The position numbers and the translations under genes were made by a program. Of a stretch of DNA of 64,000 nt, positions 1-8,345 are shown in pieces; within the stretch, counting starts at the first letter, position 1, and each line of letters begins with the position of its first letter. The DNA comes from CAXMQS01 sp964195995 (GTDB lineage Bacteria > Actinomycetota > Acidimicrobiia > Spongiisociales > JAOTWH01), in assembly GCA_964195995.1 (NCBI GenBank), contig CAXMQS010000001.1:45467-109466 (forward strand). Reading direction: 5' to 3'. The notes beneath the pieces were generated by a model. That model saw nothing but the letters and a program-made list of their open reading frames with translations, was not told the origin of the DNA and searched no databases.

Positions 1-2141
1 TCGGCGAACTCCGCCGGCGTGTCCGCGGTAGCAGGCGGTTCCCCGAGGTCGGCGAGTCTTCCTGTGATCTCGTGCCACGCCGCCGAGATGTCGCCAGACT
101 CGAAGCGCCGCATCCGGCGTCGGCGACGTATGGCCTTGAGCCCCGGCAACGCCAGCACCACGAGGCCGAGCAGAGCTATCAGAGGTATGGCGCGCCACGC
201 CCATCCGGGGAGCTCGAAAGACCCCGCCGGTTCATCGGCGGAGCCGGCACCGAGGAACCTATCCGGCTGTTCTCCCTCGAGCTGGGGAGGAGGCAGCGGC
301 AGACCTTCCACATTGACCTCTGGTTGCGGCGGCACCTCGAGGTATTGGGTGATGTCGAAGGGGAGGGTGCTCGCTTCTGAGAAGTTGACGTTGTCCGATC
401 GAGGGGTGGCATCGAAGCGCACCCACCCCTGTGACGGCATCCAGAACTCGACCCAGGCGTGGGCGTTGTTGTCTCGAACCAACACCCGCCCATCACCGAG
501 GTCGTCTCCTGGGGTGAACCCAAGGATCACCCGAGATGGGAGTCCGACCGAGCGGCCCATCACCCCGAGGGCGTTGGCGTACAGCTCGCAGTAGCCGGCG
601 CGGTAGTCGGGGCTTTCGGTGTCGAAGAGCCAGACTCCCAGGTCGTCCGTGGAGCCGCCGGGGGGAACCGACAGGTCGTAACGGAACCCGTTGGCGCGGT
701 CGCGGAGGAACGTCTCGAGCGCCAGCGCCTTCTCATAGTCCGAGCCGAGGCCGCGGGTTAGCTCCGCGGCAAGTGCCCCGATCCGCGGGTCCAGCTCCTC
801 TGGCAGCTTCAGGAGCCGGTCCACGCCGGGTGGCTCGAGCCTGGCTTCGGTGACGAGAGGCTCCGGCACTGTGAACAGACCGTCATCGATGGCCTGAGCG
901 AAGGCGCGAGTCGGCTGGCCGCTGTCGTTGGTGGCGAGGACGGCCAGATCCGGTTGGGGAACGTCGGAGACCACGCGGTATGTCATGCCATCGAAGGTCA
1001 GCGAGCCGAAGCGAAGCGACCCGTCGGGGGTGACGCGCAGCCCTGCCTCGACCTGGCGTTCGTTGGCGGTCACGGCGTTCGGGGAGTAGGCGTTTGGCAA
1101 CCACTCCATCGATAGAGCCAGGATCGTGACGTCCTGGGTGACCTCGGCCGTTGGCCCGGCAAACGAGTGGTCTGGGTCTTCGAGATCGTCCTCGAGCAGG
1201 TCGATGTCGGGATCGGAGGCGAACCAATGGACACCGTTGAAGGTGTCCATGGTCAGAAGCTTCCAGTAGAGCTGATCCGCGGGAACGTCACCATCGGTCC
1301 TCGCCACGAAGAGCGGTGTATTGGACGTGTTTATCAGACTCTTGCGCACCGAGATGAAGGGGTTGTATGAGACCGATCCATAGAAGCTGCCCGTTAGACC
1401 GCGCTGAAAGCGCCAGTCGAGAACCCCCGTGGCCTCTACGGCAGATCCGAACGCAGCTGTCATGAAGAGTGCGACAGCAGCGATTCCGCCAACGAAGGCG
1501 ACCGCCCAGACCGGGGTCGTTGCGGTGACTCCACCGCGCCGGGCTCCCCTAATCCGCCCAACGCCGGCCGTCCGCTCGTCAAGAGCGACTGCAACCAGCG
1601 CCAGGCCGACGAGAAGCAACAGCGCGACGACCCAGCCGATTTCGAGGCCGACCCTGTCTACGGTTGCCAGATAGAGGTAGAGCCCGAGTGGCGGCACCAG
1701 AGCCACGAACGGCCTCGCCGTCCGCAGACCCCAAACGGCGAGGGCGCCGAGGCCCCAGAAGACGGACATGAGAATGGCCACCAATCCGGTCGATGGCAGC
1801 ACAGGGGCCGAACCCGATCGGATGACGTCACCGGCGTACGAGACCTCGTTGGAGAAGCTGGAAAGCGTGTCCCAAGTGGGAATGAAGAGCCACATCGTTT
1901 CGGGTGCCACCAGTCGCAGCACGACGACGGCGACGATCGCTGTGTTGATGCCGAGAACCCAGCGGCCACGAACGCCGTAGGAGACGCAGGTCCAGGTGAT
2001 GACGGCACCAAGCGCGGCGCCCCCAACGATCACGAGCTGCCACGAGAGGCCATCGACCGACTGACTCACGAGCTTGTTCAGCCTTGCCAGTGCGGCCGCG
2101 ACGAGCCCTGCGGCAGCTAGCCAGCTGTAGCGATACGCCAT
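1..2141 (-). CDS. Transglutaminase-like membrane protein (partial, 3' end beyond window)
   Basis: Membrane protein with an extracytoplasmic transglutaminase-like domain, third gene of a moxR/DUF58/transglutaminase operon. About 713 codons are visible and the stop lies left of position 1. The N-terminal third is a run of hydrophobic segments. A soluble region follows with the papain-like triad: Cys in GYCELYAN (about residue 518), His in AHAWVEF (about 561) and Asp in RFDATP (about 577). Another transmembrane segment and an Arg-rich cytoplasmic tail come after it. The ATG at 2141 lies inside the end of the DUF58 gene (25-bp overlap), which suggests translational coupling. In this widespread actinobacterial operon the MoxR ATPase is thought to act as a chaperone; the substrate of the transglutaminase-like protein is unknown. 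The open frame was translated directly from the reverse strand. Confidence 0.9.
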   Translation of the reverse strand, partial: MAYRYSWLAAAGLVAAALARLNKLVSQSVDGLSWQLVIVGGAALGAVITWTCVSYGVRGRWVLGINTAIVAVVVLRLVAPETMWLFIPTWDTLSSFSNEVSYAGDVIRSGSAPVLPSTGLVAILMSVFWGLGALAVWGLRTARPFVALVPPLGLYLYLATVDRVGLEIGWVVALLLLVGLALVAVALDERTAGVGRIRGARRGGVTATTPVWAVAFVGGIAAVALFMTAAFGSAVEATGVLDWRFQRGLTGSFYGSVSYNPFISVRKSLINTSNTPLFVARTDGDVPADQLYWKLLTMDTFNGVHWFASDPDIDLLEDDLEDPDHSFAGPTAEVTQDVTILALSMEWLPNAYSPNAVTANERQVEAGLRVTPDGSLRFGSLTFDGMTYRVVSDVPQPDLAVLATNDSGQPTRAFAQAIDDGLFTVPEPLVTEARLEPPGVDRLLKLPEELDPRIGALAAELTRGLGSDYEKALALETFLRDRANGFRYDLSVPPGGSTDDLGVWLFDTESPDYRAGYCELYANALGVMGRSVGLPSRVILGFTPGDDLGDGRVLVRDNNAHAWVEFWMPSQGWVRFDATPRSDNVNFSEASTLPFDITQYLEVPPQPEVNVEGLPLPPPQLEGEQPDRFLGAGSADEPAGSFELPGWAWRAIPLIALLGLVVLALPGLKAIRRRRRMRRFESGDISAAWHEITGRLADLGEPPATADTPAEFA

Positions 2142-3295
2142 GTTCTCTCCGTTGCGGTCGCCCAGGCAGCCGCCCAGCTCTCACCGGCGGCGACCGATAC
2201 CGTCGCCGCTCCGCTCCGCTGCATCATCGCCAGCGTTGCCTGGTCCGCATCACCAACTGCCAGCACCATCGTCCGCCCGAACGACCGCGTGAGATAGCGG
2301 AAGGCGGTCAAAACGGACTCGTCCGCTCTTCCCGTCACGATGATGAGAGCGCCGCCCCCTATGCCCGAACTCCTCAGGCGGGTGACACCTCGCCTCAGGT
2401 CGACTGTCGATGGCTGCACCGTCGCCAACCGATTCATGCATGGCAGGTAGCCCGAGTAGGTGAGAGCCCGCGCCTTGGCGTCGCCGGTCCACAGGTGGGG
2501 ACCGTAACCGCCTTTGTGGAGGTGGCGTATGACAGAGGCCGCTCCGGAGACGGCGTGCTCGAAGGACGCGACGTCGGGGTAGAGCTGGTCGCGACTGTCG
2601 AGCAGGATGAGCGCTCGCGACTGCCACGGGATCTCGAGCTGTCGGATCATCAGGGCGTCCCTCTTGGCCGAACTCGGCCAGTGAACACGGCGCAGGTCGT
2701 CGCCAACCGCGTACTCGCGCAGGGTGAAAAAGTCCTCGCCACCGTGCGGGGCGAATGTGGGGTGGCTTGTCTGTACCGACGGGTCACGGCCTCGCACCAG
2801 TGGGAATCCATCGAGGTCTTCGATGGCCGGGAAGACCGTGAGCTGGTCGATGGTGCCCGTGTCCCCGCCTGCTTCGGCGAGGCCGAGTACGTCGGCAGCA
2901 GCCACCGTTGCCGGGCCAACGTCGTAGACCCCGCGGGGGCGAGCCAGCACTTCGTAGCGTGCCACCAGCGGAGTCTTGGCGTCTATGCGGGCAGCGGCGA
3001 AGCGAGCGGCGCCGAGCTCGGCGACGCGATCCTCGACGACAACGTTGCGGAGTGCACGTTTCGTGGTGAGCGAGATCTCGACGATGGCTCGATCGCCCTC
3101 ATGAAGGTTCTCCGGGGAGATCCTGCGGTGGATCTCGACGCGGGGGGTGGCCAAACGCACGACAAGCACCCCGGTCGCGGTTCCTATGGTCAAGAAGAGC
3201 GCGAGAGCGAGGAGCTCTTGCTCCCCGAAGGCGATCCAGAGGACGCCGAGCCCGAGGGATGCGCCAAGTGCGGCCCATCCCCGGGTGCTAGGCAT
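2117..3295 (-). CDS. DUF58 domain-containing membrane protein
   Basis: 392-aa protein of the DUF58 family, middle gene of the moxR operon. Two hydrophobic segments at about residues 7-22 and 27-45 anchor it in the membrane. The diagnostic DUF58 block at about residues 185-221 contains GGEDFFTLREYAVGDD and then RRVHWPSSAKR. The following stretch (ALILLDSRDQ) resembles the first strand of a von Willebrand factor A-like fold, with the metal-site sequence only partly kept. The gene starts 4 nt after the moxR stop and overlaps the transglutaminase gene by 25 bp. The molecular role of DUF58 proteins is not established; co-occurrence with MoxR suggests a maturation or cell-envelope function. Confidence 0.9.
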   Translation of the reverse strand: MPSTRGWAALGASLGLGVLWIAFGEQELLALALFLTIGTATGVLVVRLATPRVEIHRRISPENLHEGDRAIVEISLTTKRALRNVVVEDRVAELGAARFAAARIDAKTPLVARYEVLARPRGVYDVGPATVAAADVLGLAEAGGDTGTIDQLTVFPAIEDLDGFPLVRGRDPSVQTSHPTFAPHGGEDFFTLREYAVGDDLRRVHWPSSAKRDALMIRQLEIPWQSRALILLDSRDQLYPDVASFEHAVSGAASVIRHLHKGGYGPHLWTGDAKARALTYSGYLPCMNRLATVQPSTVDLRRGVTRLRSSGIGGGALIIVTGRADESVLTAFRYLTRSFGRTMVLAVGDADQATLAMMQRSGAATVSVAAGESWAAAWATATERTWRIATAG

Positions 3296-3299
3296 CTAG

Positions 3300-4265
3300 C
3301 TAACCGAGTCCAGGAATCGGCACACCCTGCGCCAACGCCTCGATGATCTTGCTGATTTCAACGCCGCGCATCTGCGCTTCCGGCCGCAGGATGAGCCTGT
3401 GGGTGAGCACGGGAAGCATCATCGCCTTGACGTCGTCTGGTGTCACGAAGTCGCGTCCGTCCATGGCGGCCTTGGCTCGTGCCGCTCTCTGCAGATAGAG
3501 GGTGGCCCGGGGCGAGGCGCCAAGGAGCACGTCGGGGTCATACCTCGTCGCCTCAGCGAGGTCGACGATGTATTCCTTGACCTCGCTCGATACGTGGACC
3601 GAGGTTGCGACCTTGATCATCTCGCCGATCTCAGCTGCGTCGATGACGGGACGAAGATCCTCATAGGTTGAGCGGACGCCATGGGTGTCGAGCATCTCGA
3701 GCTCCTTGGCCCGGTCGGGATAACCAACGACGATGCGCATCATGAAGCGATCGAGCTGGGCTTCGGGGAGGGGGTAGGTGCCCTCGTGCTCAATGGGGTT
3801 CTGGGTGGCGATCACCATGAAGGGCGCCGGCAGCGGACGGGTGGTCGCGTCGACTGTTACCTGACGCTCTTCCATCGCCTCGAGGAGCGCCGACTGCGTC
3901 TTGGGGGAAGCTCGATTGATCTCGTCGCCGAGGACGATGCTGGCGAAGACCGGTCCCGCCCTGAAGACGAACTCGGATCGTTCCCTATCCCACACCGAGA
4001 CGCCGGTGATATCCGAAGGGAGCAGGTCGGGAGTGAACTGAAGCCGATGGAACGAGCAGTCGATCGACCGAGCGAGGGATTTCGCCAGGACGGTCTTGCC
4101 AACGCCGGGTACGTCTTCGATGAGTGCATGACCCTCAGCCAGCATGCAGAGGACGGTGAGATCGACAACCTCACGCTTGCCCTGGATGACTCGCTCGATG
4201 TTGGATGCGATGTCGTCGAAGCGGGTAGCGAACCATTCGGTCGTTCTCGAGGTGTCAGACGCCAC
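3300..4265 (-). CDS. MoxR family AAA+ ATPase
   Basis: 321-aa AAA+ ATPase of the MoxR group, first gene of the operon. Walker A is DVPGVGKT (about residues 51-58) and Walker B is VLGDEINRASPKTQ (about 111-124), the E-I-N-R-A form typical of MoxR. A sensor region (VIATQNPIEHEG) and the C-terminal lid follow. MoxR ATPases are known as chaperone-like factors that help assemble cofactor-containing or membrane complexes, usually with a von Willebrand A-type partner, here presumably the DUF58 protein. The ATG at 4265 gives the usual length. The promoter should lie in 4266-4348, shared with the divergent gene at 4349. Confidence 0.93.
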   Translation of the reverse strand: MASDTSRTTEWFATRFDDIASNIERVIQGKREVVDLTVLCMLAEGHALIEDVPGVGKTVLAKSLARSIDCSFHRLQFTPDLLPSDITGVSVWDRERSEFVFRAGPVFASIVLGDEINRASPKTQSALLEAMEERQVTVDATTRPLPAPFMVIATQNPIEHEGTYPLPEAQLDRFMMRIVVGYPDRAKELEMLDTHGVRSTYEDLRPVIDAAEIGEMIKVATSVHVSSEVKEYIVDLAEATRYDPDVLLGASPRATLYLQRAARAKAAMDGRDFVTPDDVKAMMLPVLTHRLILRPEAQMRGVEISKIIEALAQGVPIPGLG

Positions 4266-4348
4266 GCCGGGCTCCTTCGCATATGGGGAACACCAGAGAT
4301 TAGCCGGTTTCGAGAGGTGCGCCGCGTGGTGCGTGCTGCCCTAGCATC

Positions 4349-4951
4349 GTGCTTGTGGACAACATGGCCGACCTGACCGAGGAACTCACTGCGATCGCCG
4401 GTGTCGAGGGGGCAGACGTCTCAGTCAGCGACGCCGGGGTTACCGGCGTCAAGGTGCGACTGGAGACAGACGCAGACGCAGACGGCGTCGGCAGAGCGGT
4501 TCAGGAGGTCATGATCCGTCACGGGGTCAGGGCTCGGTTGGGCACGACGCCACCGCCTCCACCCGCTCCGCTCGTAGCGCTTCCCGACTTTCCGCTTCCC
4601 GACCCCGTCGTCGCCCCGGCGGTTGAGGCGACGATCGCCGGTGTCGCCGTCACCGAAACCGCCAAGGGGCTCGAGGTGTCGGTGACGGCGAGCGATGGCC
4701 GCATCGCGAGCCAACGCTGCCGCGGGGGCGAGGAACCGCTGGCCGAAGCGGTAGCGATCGCGGCCGCAGAGCTATTCGGTAACCGATCAGCCGTCCTCAT
4801 CGAGTATCGGCGAGAGCACATCGCAGAGACCGAGGTGGTCACGGTGGTCATGGATGCCGGGACCGGCGGTCGAGTGGCAGGAGCAGCCGTGATGGGTGCC
4901 GGCTTCGCGTTCGCCGTGGCAAGAGCGGTGGCGGCGGCGCTAGGAGCTTGA
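4349..4951 (+). CDS. Hypothetical protein with proline-rich linker
   Basis: 200-aa protein I do not recognise. An acidic N-terminal domain (about residues 1-65) and a C-terminal domain (about 88-170) are joined by a Pro-rich linker (TPPPPPAPLVALPDFPLPDP). The last 30 residues are Ala/Gly/Val-rich (VAGAAVMGAGFAFAVARAVAAAL) and could be a membrane-associated helix. There is no signal peptide and no recognised catalytic motif. GTG at 4349 is the longest start; GTG at 4355 or ATG at 4364 are also possible. It is divergent from moxR and its 3' end overlaps the convergent recombinase-like gene by 12 bp. Codon use matches its neighbours, so I take it as a real gene of unknown role. Confidence 0.7.
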   Translation: MLVDNMADLTEELTAIAGVEGADVSVSDAGVTGVKVRLETDADADGVGRAVQEVMIRHGVRARLGTTPPPPPAPLVALPDFPLPDPVVAPAVEATIAGVAVTETAKGLEVSVTASDGRIASQRCRGGEEPLAEAVAIAAAELFGNRSAVLIEYRREHIAETEVVTVVMDAGTGGRVAGAAVMGAGFAFAVARAVAAALGA

Positions 4952-5446
4952 CTTCTTACGGCGCGGCGCCGTGATCAATTCGATCGTGACGTCTTGAGAT
5001 GGTTGGTCGACGGCAACCGGTGGCACCGTCCTTCCGAGGCTCGAACGGTACGAGTCCACTCGAGCCAGAACTTCTCGGACGAGGAGGCGGCTGCGGTCCT
5101 CGGGCGGCTGAGCGAGGTCCGATGCCTCAGCCGGCTCTGCCGAGACGACTACGACACCCCGGCGACGGAGATCCCAGATGGCTACCTCCTGGGACAGCAT
5201 GTCTGTCGAAAGAGCGCTCAGCGAGCTGACGACGACACCGTCCACCTGTCCGGCATCGACAACCCCCAGCAGGGCCAGGTAACCGTCGCGGCCCTGCTCG
5301 AGTCCGGGACGCGGAACATCTTGGCAAACGGCGACCAGTGAGTGGCCGCCGTCAACAGACGCGCGCCTGATCCGATCCGACTGGGCGTAAGCCGTATCGC
5401 TCTCGGATGGAGCAGCGCTCTCTCTGACATAGCCGACCAGACGCAC
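4940..5446 (-). CDS. Stand-alone resolvase/invertase N-terminal-domain protein, probably inactive
   Basis: 168-aa protein related to the catalytic domain of small serine recombinases. It begins MRLVGYVRES, so Tyr6, Arg8 and Ser10 fall at the same positions as in gamma-delta resolvase. The fold pattern continues through QSDRIRRASVDGG and a strand reading VDGVVVSSLSALSTD, where active enzymes have an aspartate-arginine-leucine-serine-arginine segment; those arginines are absent here. After about residue 135 only a polar tail remains, with no helix-turn-helix. I chose GTG at 5446 because it restores the family numbering and has AGAGG 7 nt upstream; a start at 5584 would add 46 residues of atypical sequence and run into the HNH gene. 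It probably does not recombine DNA; a regulatory or structural role is a guess. Confidence 0.7.
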   Translation of the reverse strand: MRLVGYVRESAAPSESDTAYAQSDRIRRASVDGGHSLVAVCQDVPRPGLEQGRDGYLALLGVVDAGQVDGVVVSSLSALSTDMLSQEVAIWDLRRRGVVVVSAEPAEASDLAQPPEDRSRLLVREVLARVDSYRSSLGRTVPPVAVDQPSQDVTIELITAPRRKKSSS

Positions 5447-5555
5447 AGGTGGACCTCTCGTTCCGCCTAGTGTGGCCTCGCCCACACAGTGCGTCAACAA
5501 CTGACGCTCTGTGTCGGGGCTGGGGCGGCCAGCGGCCGGTGGTACTCTCGCCGCC

Positions 5556-6056
5556 GTGGGACGTGCTCTGGTGCTCAATGCCACTTACGAGCCGCTGTCC
5601 GTTGTGTCGGCGCGGCGAGCCGTCGTGCTCGTCCTGAAGGAGAAAGCCGACATGGTTGGCGAGAGCGAGGGATCGCTCCGGGCCGCCTCTGTGGCCCTTC
5701 CCGTCCCCACCGTCATCCGCCTGCGCACCTTCGTGCGCGTTCCATACAACCGGCGGGTTCCGCTGAATCGTCGTGCGATCTTTGCCAGGGACGAGGGGAA
5801 GTGTCAGTACTGCGGCGGGGAAGCGGAGAACATCGATCATATCGTTCCCCGTTCGAGGGGCGGCGAGCACAAGTGGGAGAACGTCGTTGCGGCGTGCCGA
5901 AGGTGCAATACCCGCAAAGGCAACCGCTCGCTTGCCAGATCTGGACTAACCCTGCAGCGGCCACCGCGGGCGCCGCGCCGTCACGGCTGGATCTTTGTGA
6001 CTATCGGAGGTGCGCCGCACCCGTCGTGGGCGCCATACCTCTTCGAGGGTTTCTAG
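5556..6056 (+). CDS. HNH endonuclease family protein
   Basis: 166-aa HNH nuclease-like protein of a type common as a single chromosomal gene in Actinomycetota. The conserved N-terminus is RALVLNATYEPLSVVS, followed by the zinc-binding beta-beta-alpha core: CQYC (about residues 88-91), the catalytic segment IDHIVPRSRGG (about 98-108), then N and CRRCN, the second CxxC pair. GTG at 5556 puts the conserved RALVLNATYEP motif directly at the N-terminus; the frame is open upstream to 5511 but that stretch looks non-coding. The cellular role of this group is not known. The last 4 bp overlap the convergent gene at 6053. Confidence 0.87.
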   Translation: MGRALVLNATYEPLSVVSARRAVVLVLKEKADMVGESEGSLRAASVALPVPTVIRLRTFVRVPYNRRVPLNRRAIFARDEGKCQYCGGEAENIDHIVPRSRGGEHKWENVVAACRRCNTRKGNRSLARSGLTLQRPPRAPRRHGWIFVTIGGAPHPSWAPYLFEGF

Positions 6057-7606
6057 CCTTCCTCGGCGGGCGCCTCTTCGACTGGGTCGGGTGTCGGACC
6101 ACACAACTCCTCGAGCTCGACTAGAGATCCGGCAGAATGGCGACTGACCGTTCCACCTGTGTCCACGGTGCAGAAGAATGTCCCGCTGGCGCTCTCCGTC
6201 ACCAAGATCCCCAAAACTTGGCCGGAATCGAGCACGTCGGTGGTCACGCCAACGGTGCCAACACTGCCGACGAATCCGTTGTCGTAAGTGACGCCGTTCC
6301 ACAACGCCGCCAGACCGCCTGCCGTCACATCTACGTAGCTATCACCGTGGCTGGCTCGGAAGTTGCCGGCGACGATAAGTGCCTCGTTCAAAAGCTGCGT
6401 GGCCGCGAAGTCCTGGGCTGTCGGGTCGGGGGCTGGGTCAGAGAGGCCGACAACGAAGTCGGCACCAGGACCGAAGGAGTAGGGGATGGCAAAGCTGAAG
6501 TTGCCCGCGTCACACAGCGTCGGGCTGATAGCCAGGGTGCCGGCTCCGTCGAGCTCAAGCCACACAGCGTTGGTGCCTTGTGGCTGCAGCCATATCCCGA
6601 TGGGGGCATCGTCGACATCGTTTTCGCCGAGCCTGGCGTCACGGGGAACCGCGAACAGCATCGCTCGCTTGTAAGTCTCGGACGCGCTCACCCCATCGCC
6701 ACCGGCGGGGATGCGGACGGCATCCTCTGCCCACTTCAGGAGCGGGTCGAAGTCTCCCGCGAAGGTCTCGAAAGCCATCCTGGCGGACCCACCGTCGGCC
6801 CATTGAGCGATGGCCAGGTTCTCTGGAAACCGGACACCGGGCCAGTCGACGTCGGACATTGTTCTATTGCCAACCTCGAACCCAACCGCGACGATCTGTG
6901 CCGCCAGCTGGGTGTTGGGATCGCCGCATACCAACGAACCGTGGTCGAAAGCCGAAACGGACAGCGCATCCCCCCACGGGATTTCATCGCCGATCGAGAC
7001 CGCCAACATGTTCGCCGGCTGCTCGGTCTTTGTGCTGCCGGCCGCCGACGAGAGATCGAAAGCCACGATGCCTTCGGTGCCGGCTACTGCGAGTTCGATG
7101 TCGTTGGCGTATGAGGTCGGAACCTGAAAGCCAACGGTCCATCGCGCCGTCATGCCAGATGGAACCGTAGAGAGCGTCGACCCCGGAAGCAGTCCTCGGG
7201 TGCTGTGCACAGGGAGGAGGCGGTACTCCGTGCCGTTGGCGTCGATGAGGCTGAGGCGGGGGTATGCCGGATCCGTGAAGAAGCCATCGATGCGATAGCC
7301 GGCGTCGGTGTCGCCGATGTTCGTCATGTTGAGTCCGATCCGGACCTCGGTGTAGCCGTGGCGAATCGGCGATTTCGCGGTGAAGACGTCGCCAACCGTC
7401 ATGTTCCACGTGCCGGTCGTGAGTGTGTCGCTACGGGCGATCTGCATCAGGGTCGCAGGGGTAGCTGCAGTGGCGACTGCCGTCGCTTCCTCGGACGGAG
7501 CGTCTCCGGACTGCGCCTGGGCGGGAGCGAGGGCAAGGGTGAAGGCTGCTGCGGTAGCGAGGGCTAGCAGCGGAGATACTCGACGGAGGGTGAACCGGGA
7601 CATCAT
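6053..7606 (-). CDS. Secreted protein with DUF4352-like domain and pilin-like C-terminus
   Basis: 517-aa exported protein. The signal peptide is clear: MMSRFTLRRV, a hydrophobic core (PLLALATAAAFTLALAP), then AQAQ with a likely cut after residue 31 or 32. A beta-rich domain follows (about 60-190: TWNMTVGDVFTAKSP through RIGLNMTNIGD), resembling DUF4352-type immunoglobulin-like folds, then a second beta-rich segment (about 205-370). The C-terminal 110 residues (ASHGDSYVDVTAGGLAALW, then ASGTFFCTVDTGGTVSRHS) resemble the globular head of bacterial type IV pilins, but there is no N-terminal pilin helix here. The protein ends in an acidic Pro/Glu tail. No membrane anchor is seen, so it is probably released or wall-associated. 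Function unknown. I found no strong Shine-Dalgarno sequence before the ATGATG start. Confidence 0.75.
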   Translation of the reverse strand: MMSRFTLRRVSPLLALATAAAFTLALAPAQAQSGDAPSEEATAVATAATPATLMQIARSDTLTTGTWNMTVGDVFTAKSPIRHGYTEVRIGLNMTNIGDTDAGYRIDGFFTDPAYPRLSLIDANGTEYRLLPVHSTRGLLPGSTLSTVPSGMTARWTVGFQVPTSYANDIELAVAGTEGIVAFDLSSAAGSTKTEQPANMLAVSIGDEIPWGDALSVSAFDHGSLVCGDPNTQLAAQIVAVGFEVGNRTMSDVDWPGVRFPENLAIAQWADGGSARMAFETFAGDFDPLLKWAEDAVRIPAGGDGVSASETYKRAMLFAVPRDARLGENDVDDAPIGIWLQPQGTNAVWLELDGAGTLAISPTLCDAGNFSFAIPYSFGPGADFVVGLSDPAPDPTAQDFAATQLLNEALIVAGNFRASHGDSYVDVTAGGLAALWNGVTYDNGFVGSVGTVGVTTDVLDSGQVLGILVTESASGTFFCTVDTGGTVSRHSAGSLVELEELCGPTPDPVEEAPAEEG

Positions 7607-7719
7607 GATCGCGATCTGTTTGGAGCCTAATTAGCACTTCGGCTGGCAGCGCCTGACGGTTGAGCAGAAAAGTCCAGTCACCACGCACCGTTGTCGCGGT
7701 CAACCACGAAGTCGCAGGA

Positions 7720-8345
7720 TCAGTCTCGGATCAGTAGAACCGGGCACGGAGCAAGGCGCATGAGCTTGGTGCTGGTCGAGCCGAGTAGCCACTGGAAGAG
7801 GCCGCGGCCTGTCGCTGCTGCGACGACGACCTCCGGGGCATGCTCTTTGAGTGCGGCCAACACAGCGCTCGCCGCATCTTCGCTCTTGCGCACATCCACG
7901 GCAACGGTCAGGCCGGCCCTCCGCAGCGCGTCGACGAGGGGCCCGGCTCTCTGCTCGCCCTGGTCGGCGAGGTAGCGATCGATGATGGTGTCGTCACCCG
8001 GCCAACCTACCGATGACGTGTTCTCCTTGATGTCGGCGACGTACTCGGCATCGCGATCAACAGGTGCGGCATCGCCGCCGCTGCAGACGCGGTCGATGTC
8101 GGAGAGAAGTGCTCTTGGAATTTCGACGACCGTCAGCACGACGATCTCGTCACCGCCGGCCAGGGGCTTCACGTAAGCGAGAACATCATTTCCCGCGAGG
8201 GAGCCACAAGAACATCATCTCCCGCGAGGGAGCCACAAGAACATCATCTCCCGCGAGGGAGCCACAAGAACATCATCTCCCGCGAGGGAGCCACAAGAAC
8301 ATCATCTCCCGCGAGGGAGCCATCGGTGGCAATGACTGTCTTCAT
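7720..8345 (-). pseudogene. Universal stress protein (UspA family), out of frame through tandem repeats
   Basis: UspA-family gene whose 5' end is split from the rest. The start is fixed by an ATGA overlap with the upstream gene: ATG at 8345 begins MKTVIATDGSLAGDDVL, the normal first strand and ATP-contacting Asp of the family. A 29-bp unit is then repeated (8181-8322). Four extra copies add 116 bp, which is not a multiple of three; the frame from 8345 ends at TGA 8244-8246 after 33 codons. The body of the protein (8172 to 7720) is intact and ends with the typical ATGRGLFQWLLGST and LAPCPVLLIRD segments. With one copy of the unit it would be a normal 169-aa protein. The in-frame GTG at 8172 could start a 150-aa form lacking the first strand and its Asp. 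Either a decayed gene, a switched-off state, or an assembly error. Confidence 0.8.
8181..8322. repeat. 29-bp direct tandem repeat, 4 full copies plus 26 bp
   Basis: Units lie at 8181-8209, 8210-8238, 8239-8267, 8268-8296 and partial 8297-8322. They are identical except for one base at 8191 (T for C) in the first. Each begins GAACATCATCTCCCGCGAGG on the plus strand. On the coding (minus) strand each contains CTCCC-TCGC-GGGAG, a 5-bp stem with a 4-nt loop that could favour slippage. There are no spacers between units, so this is not a CRISPR array. The array sits inside the 5' end of the universal stress protein gene, just after the ATDGS codons. Confidence 0.95.

Noticed and set aside
2084..3346. 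420-codon plus-strand open frame opposite the DUF58 gene
   Set aside because: Antisense shadow of a gene with clear family motifs.
4940..5446. Mobile element carrying the resolvase-like gene
   Set aside because: No terminal repeats, target duplications or partner transposase, and flanking genes are ordinary chromosomal ones.
8181..8322. Possible CRISPR array (29-bp repeats)
   Set aside because: The repeats are directly adjacent with no spacers, lie inside a coding region, and no cas genes are present.
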